In this document: piece after piece, positions 1 through 5,958 of the stretch
Numbering within the stretch: the stretch's first letter is position 1
Layout of the letters: each line of letters opens with the position of its first letter
Assembly (NCBI GenBank): GCA_015488855.1
Contig: WFMY01000190.1
Coordinates: forward strand, 1 to 7,982
Direction: 5' to 3'
Source: Helicobacteraceae bacterium
GTDB taxonomy: Bacteria; Campylobacterota; Campylobacteria; Campylobacterales; Sulfurimonadaceae
DNA: 7,982 nucleotides
Notes under the pieces: model-generated
Databases searched by the model: none
The model's input: only the letters and a program-made list of their open reading frames with translations
What the model was told of the DNA's origin: nothing
Translations under genes and position numbers: made by a program

Positions 1-1
1 A

Positions 2-157
2 AATACAGCAAAAGAGAAAGCTTTGAGCAAAAAGTATGGTGTTTTTGGACCACCTGTAATTTTATTTTTTGATAAAAATGCTCAATGGCAAAAAGGAAAA
101 ACTATCGTTGGTTATATGGAGCCAAAACCTTTCTTAGAGCATCTCAATAAGCTCTAA
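2..157 (+). CDS. C-terminal end of a DsbD-like thiol:disulfide interchange protein (partial)
   Basis: The window opens inside this gene; 51 codons are visible before the TAA at 155-157. The residues include KKYGVFGPPVILFFDKN and later IVGYMEPKPFLEHLNKL. This is the end of a thioredoxin fold: a GxPP turn carrying the cis-proline, the following beta strand (VILFFDKN), a glycine strand (IVGY) and a final helix. The wording is closest to the C-terminal periplasmic domain of DsbD, which passes electrons from the inner membrane to periplasmic disulfide proteins, including those of cytochrome c maturation. The CXXC active site and the membrane part would lie upstream, outside the window, so a shorter secreted thioredoxin-like protein remains possible. 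Its position just before ccoG fits a cytochrome-assembly role, but a hairpin and a long spacer separate the two genes. Confidence 0.72.
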   Translation, partial: NTAKEKALSKKYGVFGPPVILFFDKNAQWQKGKTIVGYMEPKPFLEHLNKL

Positions 158-163
158 GACCTT

Positions 164-190
164 ATACCAATCCCTAGCGGGGATTGGTAT
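164..190 (+). terminator. Perfect 11-bp hairpin after the DsbD-like gene, probable terminator
   Basis: ATACCAATCCC (164-174) and its exact reverse complement GGGATTGGTAT (180-190) enclose a 5-base loop. The stem starts 7 bases after the stop codon, the right place for a transcription end. The downstream side (TACTTCGCC) has no T-tract, so this is not a classic intrinsic terminator; it may instead stabilise the mRNA 3' end. Confidence 0.6.
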
Positions 191-413
191 TACTTCGCCA
201 ATTATAAATTCCAATTTATTATATAAATGTTTGAGCCCATCATTTCATGAATGATAAAACCTTAAATAATTTATGCTCAGACACTTAACACAGACAAATA
301 AAATACACTTTTTATTATTTTATTAGCTTATAATATAAATAATACAATTTTATAATAAGTTTTTTATAATTATTTCGTTATAATTCACTACTTTGAATTG
401 TAGGGATTTATTT
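191..413. other. Gene-free spacer with dyads and a TATAAT cluster upstream of ccoG
   Basis: I see no coding sequence here. The first half holds a perfect AT-only dyad, ATAAATT-CC-AATTTAT (204-219), and a nested fold at 228-283: an outer 9-bp stem with one G-U pair (228-236 with 275-283) around an inner 6-bp hairpin (239-244 with 250-255). The second half is almost pure A/T and contains TATAAT at 329-334, 351-356, 365-370 and 379-384. The last three are spaced exactly 14 bp apart. I saw no clear FNR-type palindrome (TTGAT-N4-ATCAA). Confidence 0.5.
379..384 (+). promoter_or_regulatory. Probable -10 box for ccoG
   Basis: TATAAT follows TTATTTCG and precedes TCAC, the same local context as the promoter of the next gene at 2040. 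It would start a transcript near 391, leaving a leader of about 23 bases that contains the GGGA ribosome site at 403-406. No -35 hexamer is evident, as is usual for the main sigma factor in Campylobacterota. The other TATAAT boxes upstream could also be used. Confidence 0.55.
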
Positions 414-1844
414 ATGAAAAAAACAACTTCTAAACTGATGGCTTCTTGGAGAGGTAAGCGCTATTACTTCTTTGGGCTTATAACTATTATAACTATTGTG
501 CTACCATGGATAAAAATTAATGGTAATCACTTCTTTTTACTTAGCTTTGCCAAACTAAAACTTAATCTAGCATTTGTTCAGTATGATATGCAAGAACTTT
601 ACTTGATGCCTTTTATCTTGATGCTCTTGTTCTTAGGTATCTTTGGGATGACCGTTGTGGGTGGGCGAGTCTTTTGTGGCTGGGTATGCCCTCAAACTAT
701 CTTCCGTGTTATCTACCGAGATATCATAGAGACAAAAATACTACGACTTCGTAAGCGTATCAAAAATAAGCAACAAGAGCCAGATATGTCTCTTTTTGAA
801 AATCAGATAAAAAAAGTGATAGCTGTCTTGATGTGGATAGCATTATCTCTTTTTGCAAGTGCAAATTTCCTTTGGTATTTCGTTCCGCCTGAAGACTTTT
901 TTACCTATCTTGCCAATCCGATGGCTCATACAATTCTTTTTGGTACATTACTATTTATAGCACTATTCTTAGTCTATGATATAGTGAAACTCAAAGAAGA
1001 CTATTGTATCTATGTATGTCCATACAGTCGTATTCAGTCTGTACTCTATGATGAACATACTGTAATGGCACTTTACGATACCCATAGAGGTGGTGCTATC
1101 TATGATGAACATAAACAAAAATTAGCAAGTAAATCTCAAAAAGAGATACAAGCAAGAGAGGGCGAACATGCTGAGTGTACAGCTTGTGAATCCTGTGTTA
1201 CAGTATGCCCAACACATATTGACATCCGTAAAGGACTCCAGCTTGAGTGCATCAACTGTTTAGAATGCGTAGATGCTTGTACAACGGTTATGGGCAAACT
1301 TGGGAAACCTTCTCTTGTCACATGGTCAAGTGATTATGAGATCATAGATCAAAAAGGAAAAACTAAATATTTTAGAACAAAGGTTATCGCGTATATTGTT
1401 TTATTGGTAGGTATCATGGTAGCACTAGGTGTTATGGGAAGCACAAAAGAGTATATGCTTTTAAACATCAATAAAGAAAACCGTCTTTACTCGATACATA
1501 AAGTAAAAGGTGAAGTTGTAGTTGATAATGCCTATGAATTTTTAGTACAAAATACACAAAATAAAAAAATGAAGTTTTTCTTTGAAGTTATCCCTCCTAA
1601 AGGTATGGAAGGTGAGATTGTCATAGTAAAACCAAGCAAACCATTCACTGTAGTACCAGGCGTAAAAAAGAAAAAGATTGTGGTCTTAAGAACTACTAAA
1701 GTTTTAGTGGATGATAAAAGAGATGATACAGTGATACCTATAACCATCCGTGCTTATGCTCTTGGACATGAAGATAAAATCGTAGTTTTAAGACACTCTA
1801 CCTTTACATATCCTCGTGAAGATCTTATTGAGAATTATAAATAG
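414..1844 (+). CDS. ccoG: CcoG (RdxA/FixG) cytochrome c oxidase accessory polyferredoxin
   Basis: A 476-residue inner-membrane protein of the CcoG/RdxA/FixG family, which assists assembly of cbb3-type cytochrome oxidase; family members have been linked to reduction of Cu(II) to Cu(I) for the CuB centre. Hydrophobic segments lie near residues 20-31, 65-83, 134-156, 172-190 and 323-341. GRVFCGWVCPQ (C88, C92) and CIYVCPYSR (C198, C202) are the paired membrane-side CxxxC motifs. Two ferredoxin-type 4Fe-4S sites follow: CTACESCVTVCP (C255, C258, C261, C265) and CINCLECVDAC (C279, C282, C285, C289). The C-terminal part after the last helix (about 345-476) matches the periplasmic Ig-like FixG domain. 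Length is normal. The ATG at 414 is preferred over an in-frame TTG at 393 because GGGA lies 7 bases before it and MKK begins a typical N terminus. It appears monocistronic; no ccoNOPQ genes are in view. Confidence 0.95.
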   Translation: MKKTTSKLMASWRGKRYYFFGLITIITIVLPWIKINGNHFFLLSFAKLKLNLAFVQYDMQELYLMPFILMLLFLGIFGMTVVGGRVFCGWVCPQTIFRVIYRDIIETKILRLRKRIKNKQQEPDMSLFENQIKKVIAVLMWIALSLFASANFLWYFVPPEDFFTYLANPMAHTILFGTLLFIALFLVYDIVKLKEDYCIYVCPYSRIQSVLYDEHTVMALYDTHRGGAIYDEHKQKLASKSQKEIQAREGEHAECTACESCVTVCPTHIDIRKGLQLECINCLECVDACTTVMGKLGKPSLVTWSSDYEIIDQKGKTKYFRTKVIAYIVLLVGIMVALGVMGSTKEYMLLNINKENRLYSIHKVKGEVVVDNAYEFLVQNTQNKKMKFFFEVIPPKGMEGEIVIVKPSKPFTVVPGVKKKKIVVLRTTKVLVDDKRDDTVIPITIRAYALGHEDKIVVLRHSTFTYPREDLIENYK

Positions 1845-1922
1845 GTCTATCAAAGAGGAAATATTGCATTTTGAGAGTGGATTATAGCTTCTCCATAACC
1901 AAGGGAAATGCTCTTTTTATGC

Positions 1923-1957
1923 AAGTTAAGGATGACGGACCTTGTCATTCTTAACTT
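1923..1957. terminator. 14-bp inverted repeat between ccoG and the transporter gene
   Basis: AAGTTAAGGATGAC (1923-1936) pairs with GTCATTCTTAACTT (1944-1957) with a single G-U and a 7-base loop. It lies 79 bases after the ccoG stop and about 80 bases before the next promoter, so it may end ccoG transcription. Neither strand has a T-tract next to it. A degenerate second copy of the right arm, TCATTCTAACCTAA (1967-1980), follows, which hints at a dispersed palindromic repeat instead. The rest of the 1845-2081 spacer shows no gene. Confidence 0.5.
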
Positions 1958-2039
1958 AATCTATCCTCATTCTAACCTAACCAGTTGCCATTCCCATCTT
2001 GATTGTGTATCTAATTTTATAAAAACATTTTTTTTTCGC

Positions 2040-2045
2040 TATAAT
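2040..2045 (+). promoter_or_regulatory. -10 box of the YeiH-family transporter gene
   Basis: TATAAT sits in the context TTTCGCTATAATTCGC, preceded by a run of nine T's. A T-rich stretch in place of a -35 box is the usual Campylobacterota housekeeping promoter form. Transcription would begin near 2052, giving a leader of about 30 bases that carries AAGGAAG (2072-2078) just before the ATG at 2082. Confidence 0.75.
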
Positions 2046-2081
2046 TCGCATAAATCAAATATATAAATTATAAGGAAGACT

Positions 2082-3152
2082 ATGGCATTTTCAAAAGAAA
2101 ATAGAAGTGGCACCATCTCAGGTATTGTTTTTGTTGCTATTTTTGCAACAGCTGCAACAATGATTGCAGATATTGCATTTATAAAAAATTTAGGGTTGTC
2201 GCCTCTAGTGATTGGTATCGTAATGGGTATCTTTTATGCAAATACACTTCATAATCATATACCAAGTGCATGGGGTACAGGGATCACTTTCTCTGGGAAG
2301 AAAATTTTACGCTTTGCAATTGTGTTTTATGGATTTCGTATAACATTTCAAGAGATTATGAATGTAGGTATGAGTGGATTTATGGTTTCACTTATCATGT
2401 TAACAACTACGCTGATATTTGGATCGTGGGTAGGTTACAAAATCTTTAAAATGGAAAAAGATACTTCTATTCTTACTGCATCTGGAGCTGCAGTATGTGG
2501 TGCCGCTGCAGTACTTGCTACAGAACCAGTCCTCAAAGCTGAAGGTCACAAAACGGCAGTTGCTGTTAGTATGGTTGTTCTTTTTGGTACAATTTCTATG
2601 TTTTTATACCCTGTTCTTTATGCCTCTATCATAGAACCAGCTACTGGTTTTTTGCACATGACACCACAAGAGTTTGGTATCTATGTGGGTGGTACTATCC
2701 ATGAAGTAGCTCAAGTAGTAGCAGTCCCTGCATCTATCCCTGGTGCTCCTGAAGATATGGCTCACTCCGCAGTTATTGTAAAGATGACACGCGTTATTAT
2801 GATCGCTCCTATGCTTATTATCCTTGGTCTGTATCTTGCATATAGTGCTAAAAAAAAGGGTGACACAGCTAGTGATGGCGTGAAACTTGTAATCCCTTGG
2901 TTTGCAGTTTATTTCATCGGTGTAGCTGGGTTTAACTCACTACAACTTGTCCCTTTAAGTATAGTAGGTGGTATCAATGAGATTGATACTTTTTTACTTA
3001 CTATGGCTATGACAGCTTTAGGTATGGGAACTATCTTTGCAAAGTTTAAAGGTCTAGGTCTTGCACCACTTTATGCTGCTGGAACTATGTTCATTTGGCT
3101 TGTAGTCGGTGGTTTTCTTGTCACGAAGGGTGTAGTGGCACTATTTTCGTAG
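2082..3152 (+). CDS. YeiH family (UPF0324) membrane protein, putative sulfate exporter family transporter
   Basis: A 356-residue, very hydrophobic inner-membrane protein with about ten likely membrane segments. Family landmarks: GIVMGIFYANTL (45-56), the SGKKILRFAIVFYGFRI stretch (71-87), the glycine/alanine signature ASGAAVCGAAAVLAT (133-147), GGTIHEVAQVVA (203-214), then VKMTRVIMIAPML (233-245) and a C-terminal half ending in a glycine-rich helix. These match the YeiH / UPF0324 family (Pfam Cons_hypoth698). Databases label it 'putative sulfate exporter', partly from its association with organosulfonate and sulfur genes; the substrate has not been firmly shown and nothing here proves it. A sulfur-related anion role would suit a sulfur-oxidising lineage, which is inference. 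It has its own promoter and an AAGGAAG ribosome site. Its last 32 bases overlap the 3' end of the opposite-strand cNMP-binding gene. Confidence 0.9.
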   Translation: MAFSKENRSGTISGIVFVAIFATAATMIADIAFIKNLGLSPLVIGIVMGIFYANTLHNHIPSAWGTGITFSGKKILRFAIVFYGFRITFQEIMNVGMSGFMVSLIMLTTTLIFGSWVGYKIFKMEKDTSILTASGAAVCGAAAVLATEPVLKAEGHKTAVAVSMVVLFGTISMFLYPVLYASIIEPATGFLHMTPQEFGIYVGGTIHEVAQVVAVPASIPGAPEDMAHSAVIVKMTRVIMIAPMLIILGLYLAYSAKKKGDTASDGVKLVIPWFAVYFIGVAGFNSLQLVPLSIVGGINEIDTFLLTMAMTALGMGTIFAKFKGLGLAPLYAAGTMFIWLVVGGFLVTKGVVALFS

Positions 3153-3657
3153 CTGCTCGTGTATTAAGTGCATTGAGCTTGGTGTTTATCTCGTAGGCTA
3201 GGTTTTTGTAAAGTGTAGCGATAGCAGGAGCACAAAAGTCTATGTTCTCTTCATCTATTTTAAAAGAAAGAAGAGTCGCTTGTTTAGATGCACAGATCAC
3301 AGTAGCTCCTCTTTTTGTACCAAAAATAGCCCCTGCTTCACCAAAGGCCTCTCCTGCTCGCAGAGTACCTATCTTTGTTGTATTGAAAAGAACTTGACAC
3401 TCCCCATCTATGATAAAATAGATCTCTTTTTTGAGTTGACCTTGTTCCACAATATAATCTTTGAGCTTATACCTTTTAAATTTTACATCATAAACAATTG
3501 CTCTTAAGTCCAAAAGATCAATATTTTTAAATATTTTTATCTTATCTGCAACGCTAAGAAGTTTTTTAAGACTTAGGGACTCCTCTCCTGTAGACTCCTC
3601 ATTGATTTTTAGAAATTTTTCTATATCTTCAATAAAATATTCTATAGTATCATTCAT
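3121..3657 (-). CDS. Stand-alone cyclic nucleotide-binding domain protein
   Basis: 178 residues. A helical N-terminal part (1-42) leads into one cyclic-nucleotide-binding (Crp-like) beta-roll, about 43-135: IFKNIDLLDLRAI, then a strand pair around EIYFIIDGECQVLF (78-91), then the phosphate-binding cassette GEAFGEAGAIFGTKRGATV (102-120). The cassette keeps FGE (E107) and the arginine before the A-T-V strand (R116), the residues that grip the cyclic phosphate, so real ligand binding is plausible. After the roll there is only one helical tail (about 140-165) and no helix-turn-helix, so it is not a Crp/Fnr transcription factor. It has no membrane segment and no recognised effector domain. It starts in an ATGA overlap with the stop of the upstream 235-residue gene, so the two are very likely co-translated and may interact. 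Ligand and target are unknown. Confidence 0.85.
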   Translation of the reverse strand: MNDTIEYFIEDIEKFLKINEESTGEESLSLKKLLSVADKIKIFKNIDLLDLRAIVYDVKFKRYKLKDYIVEQGQLKKEIYFIIDGECQVLFNTTKIGTLRAGEAFGEAGAIFGTKRGATVICASKQATLLSFKIDEENIDFCAPAIATLYKNLAYEINTKLNALNTRAATKIVPLHPS

Positions 3658-4361
3658 TTAAAAACCTTTAGACAATTTTGTAGATACTCATACTCTTGGG
3701 TATAGGGTCTCATTATGGAAGATGAAAAAAGTATATATTTTTGTGTATTAAGCTTTCCAGTGAGTTTTCTAGCAGAAAAGTGTTTAGTTATAGTAAGGGA
3801 GAGATTGACTTCTTGCCAAAGAAGCTTATCAAAATAATAGGATTTTATATTAATCCCATTGTTTATAGTGCTAAGGTAGTGTTTCTTGTCATCATTAAAT
3901 ATCTCTTCAAAGATATTAAAGAAAATCTCTTGAAGTTTGATATAATCTTTTTGAATTTGTTTGAAATAGCTAAGCTCATCACTTGTTTTGTCTGGAAGTT
4001 GGGTAAAGTCTATGATGTTTTTTGCAAAGTTAGTTAGAGTAGGTGATTCTCGTAAAAAGTTGGATTCAAAAATCTCTTTGATGTTTTGAGATCTTTTGAG
4101 AACTTCAGCGTGTATTTGAGTTATTTGCAATAAATCTTTTGAGAGTTTATCAAGTGTGTCTGAGTAAAATGTCGGATCAAGTATTTTAAAATTTTTAAAA
4201 TTTTTTTGTAAAAATTGTACCAATATAGTGTAGTTTTCTTTTGGAATATAGAGACCATTGTCTTCAGTAAAAGCCTCATTTTTACCAGATAAGATGGCAA
4301 TATCTTCAAAATATTCTTCGCAAAACTGATACACTTCATCTTCTATAATTTTATAGTCCAT
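3654..4361 (-). CDS. Unrecognised 235-residue helical protein, first gene of the cNMP-binding pair
   Basis: I do not recognise the family. The product is 235 residues, charged, rich in Lys, Glu, Asn, Phe and Tyr, without signal peptide or membrane helix, so probably cytoplasmic. The stretch around 70-165 looks mainly alpha-helical (KLSKDLLQITQIHAEVLKRS and later ELSYFKQIQKDYIKLQE). The C-terminal third has a strand-like part with TITKHFSARKLTGKLNTQKY, then ILFSSSIMRPYTQEYEYL. No catalytic or metal motif stands out. The ATG at 4361 is chosen over an in-frame TTG one codon earlier. No Shine-Dalgarno sequence precedes it, and a TATAAT lies just 5 bases upstream, so the message may be leaderless. 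The stop (TGA) overlaps the ATG of the cNMP-binding gene, implying coupled translation and a shared task. Confidence 0.75.
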   Translation of the reverse strand: MDYKIIEDEVYQFCEEYFEDIAILSGKNEAFTEDNGLYIPKENYTILVQFLQKNFKNFKILDPTFYSDTLDKLSKDLLQITQIHAEVLKRSQNIKEIFESNFLRESPTLTNFAKNIIDFTQLPDKTSDELSYFKQIQKDYIKLQEIFFNIFEEIFNDDKKHYLSTINNGINIKSYYFDKLLWQEVNLSLTITKHFSARKLTGKLNTQKYILFSSSIMRPYTQEYEYLQNCLKVFK

Positions 4362-4366
4362 CAATA

Positions 4367-4372
4367 ATTATA
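4367..4372 (-). promoter_or_regulatory. -10 box for the minus-strand pair, possibly leaderless
   Basis: On the minus strand TATAAT (4372 to 4367) is followed by five bases and then the ATG at 4361. A start site 6-7 bases after the box would fall on or next to that ATG, leaving no room for a ribosome site. If this box is used the mRNA is leaderless; if not, the start codon or promoter has been misjudged. Confidence 0.45.
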
Positions 4373-4406
4373 TCACTTATTTAATAAAACTATATAAAAA
4401 AAACTA

Positions 4407-4412
4407 TATAAT
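4407..4412 (+). promoter_or_regulatory. -10 box of the plus-strand operon, in a divergent promoter region
   Basis: TATAAT lies 33 bases before the TTG start at 4445. It is part of a direct repeat: AAACTATATAA occurs at 4387-4397 and again at 4401-4411, 14 bp apart, with only the second copy completing a TATAAT. The minus-strand -10 box lies 35 bp away, so the two transcription units may compete or share a regulator. Confidence 0.55.
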
Positions 4413-4431
4413 GGTAGGTACTAAAATCTTT

Positions 4432-4437
4432 GGGAGG
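4432..4437 (+). promoter_or_regulatory. Strong ribosome binding site that decides a TTG start
   Basis: GGGAGG, 7 bases before the TTG at 4445, is the strongest Shine-Dalgarno match in the window. It supports the TTG as the true start: the next in-frame ATG codons are far inside the protein, and the residues just after the TTG look like an ordinary N terminus. Confidence 0.7.
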
Positions 4438-4444
4438 TCAATAG

Positions 4445-4912
4445 TTGTCAACACTACCAAATACACTTAACTCTTTTTGGCTCTGGAAAGAGGTATCAGC
4501 GAAACTTGGTGTGAGTAACCCTGCATATAAGTATTGGAGAGAGACTCCAAATATCAAGCTCAATAATAAATATGTATTTGTTCAAAAAGACACTTTACCG
4601 AAAAAACATGAGTATGTTCAAGAGCTGCTTACTGATCTCTCTGGTCATCTTCCGATAAAATTTGCCTCAGACCAACTTCATGTCAATGAGCATATATTTT
4701 CTTACGAAAAGATGAAACTATTTCGTGAGTTTGAATATAAGTTTGTAGAGGATGTCAAGTTTGTCAATATTAAAAAATTCTTTCGAGAAAATGGTATTTT
4801 AATCCCTAAAAATTCTATTGTTCACTTAGGTAAATTCAAAGATTTAGACTTAGTTGCTTCAAGTGCTTTTTATAGACTTAAAGATGACTACGGGGTAGTG
4901 GTTTATAACTGA
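4445..4912 (+). CDS. Unrecognised 155-residue protein with a possible helix-turn-helix
   Basis: I do not recognise this protein. It starts at TTG with a strong GGGAGG site. Residues 11-32 (FWLWKEVSAKLGVSNPAYKYWR) resemble a helix-turn-helix: 'WKEVSAKLGVS' has the spacing of the first helix and turn of small DNA-binding domains, and the next strand pair (about 36-48, IKLNNKYVFVQKD) could be a wing. A second segment, 107-127 (VNIKKFFRENGILIPKNSIVH), has a similar helix-then-strand outline. There is no membrane helix or signal peptide. It is the first gene of the operon, and its TGA shares its last base with the ATG of the LapB-like gene (TGATG), so the two are translationally coupled. It could be an operon regulator or a partner of the TPR protein; neither is shown. 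Confidence 0.75.
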   Translation: MSTLPNTLNSFWLWKEVSAKLGVSNPAYKYWRETPNIKLNNKYVFVQKDTLPKKHEYVQELLTDLSGHLPIKFASDQLHVNEHIFSYEKMKLFREFEYKFVEDVKFVNIKKFFRENGILIPKNSIVHLGKFKDLDLVASSAFYRLKDDYGVVVYN

Positions 4913-5958
4913 TGAGTACATTCTTTATAGAGTTTAGAGACCCACTTTTTGGCATTATCATTTTTTTTATTTTAGTTTTTATGATTAGTATTTCATCTTA
5001 TTGGTGGACAAAATATTCTAACAAAGAAAAAAACAAATCTTTAGATAAATTTTTAAAAGACTTAAAACAAACTCCCTCAGTAGCAGAGATGCAAAATCTT
5101 ATCTCAAAAGGAAGTCTAAGCATCAAGTCTTGGATGTTATTGGCAAGCCTTTATGCTAAAAATGGTGACTTTGAAAAAAGTATAGAGATATATAATGAAC
5201 TGCTTAAAGTAGATGATGGGAACAACACAAGAGAGTTGATGTTCCTTCTAGGCCGTACCTATTTCAAAGCAGGATTCTTAGAGCGTGCTAAGCAAATATT
5301 TTTAAATATACTTAAAAACAATCCTAGAACTCCTGAGGCTTTAAAGTATTTACTGCTTGTTTATGAGTATATGCGTGATTTTGATTCAGCCTTTGAAGTT
5401 TTAGAACCATTAGATGAACTTGAACATGATATAGAGTTAGATGCACACTATCTTCGTGCAATGAAATTGTTGAGTGATCATACAATACAAGACGATGCAA
5501 AAGTTGAGCAACTGATAGAGATTTATAAAAAAGATGGAGATTTGACCTATCTAATCTTTGAGTATATTTTCCGCACTGATCCACAATTTGCTTGGAAAAA
5601 TTTTGATGGTTGCAAAGGTGAAAAGCTCATAGATATATTATGGTCCTTAGATGCAAGTAAACTTGATTTGGATATAATATCGAAAAATAGCTTTTTAAAA
5701 GAGCTCTATACCGCTCGTGGTGACATAAAAGAGGTAACAAAAAGTACCATTTTTGAATTGGATGTGTTGATAAATTTAGAGAAGAGAGCTAATGCTACTT
5801 TGAGTTTTGAGTATATTTGTGATGGATGTAAGCAGGTTTTTCCTTTTTCTTTTTCACGATGCTCCTCTTGTCATGCTATCGACACAGTGAGAGTTGATTT
5901 ACTCTTAGTAAAAGACCATTACAAGAATGATTTTGAAGAAAATAACTCTTTTCAGTGA
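4912..5958 (+). CDS. LapB/YciM-like membrane-anchored TPR protein with C-terminal zinc site
   Basis: 348 residues with one N-terminal membrane helix (about 11-31) followed by a soluble part on the cytoplasmic side if oriented as in LapB. TPR-like repeats are visible at about 71-102 (SWMLLASLYAKNGDFEKSIE), 107-139 (LLGRTYFKAGFLERAKQIF) and 141-170. The C terminus carries C303-x2-C306-x10-C317-x2-C320, a rubredoxin-type metal site. This order (membrane anchor, TPRs, CxxC-x10-CxxC) and the cysteine spacing match LapB/YciM, which in E. coli controls LpxC turnover by FtsH and so lipopolysaccharide synthesis. The protein is somewhat shorter than E. coli LapB and diverged between the repeats and the zinc site, so shared function is inference. 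A TPR-type gene before rnhA-rnc-aroC is a Campylobacterota arrangement. Its 3' end overlaps the decayed rnhA start by 32 bp. Confidence 0.78.
   Translation: MSTFFIEFRDPLFGIIIFFILVFMISISSYWWTKYSNKEKNKSLDKFLKDLKQTPSVAEMQNLISKGSLSIKSWMLLASLYAKNGDFEKSIEIYNELLKVDDGNNTRELMFLLGRTYFKAGFLERAKQIFLNILKNNPRTPEALKYLLLVYEYMRDFDSAFEVLEPLDELEHDIELDAHYLRAMKLLSDHTIQDDAKVEQLIEIYKKDGDLTYLIFEYIFRTDPQFAWKNFDGCKGEKLIDILWSLDASKLDLDIISKNSFLKELYTARGDIKEVTKSTIFELDVLINLEKRANATLSFEYICDGCKQVFPFSFSRCSSCHAIDTVRVDLLLVKDHYKNDFEENNSFQ

Noticed and set aside
393..413. TTG at 393 as an upstream start of ccoG, adding seven residues
   Set aside because: The ATG at 414 has GGGA at 7 bases and a typical MKK start; the added residues would be coded by the ribosome-site region itself.
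3121..3657. Crp/Fnr-type transcription factor
   Set aside because: The cyclic-nucleotide-binding fold is present, but the protein stops after the following helix; there is no helix-turn-helix.
3280..4037. Plus-strand open frames of 75 and 98 codons inside the minus-strand pair
   Set aside because: They lie opposite two ATGA-coupled genes, lack ribosome sites and have unlikely, low-complexity compositions; they are antisense shadows.
4362..4364. TTG one codon upstream as the start of the 235-residue gene
   Set aside because: An ATG follows immediately and neither has a ribosome site, so the ATG is the simpler choice; the difference is one residue.
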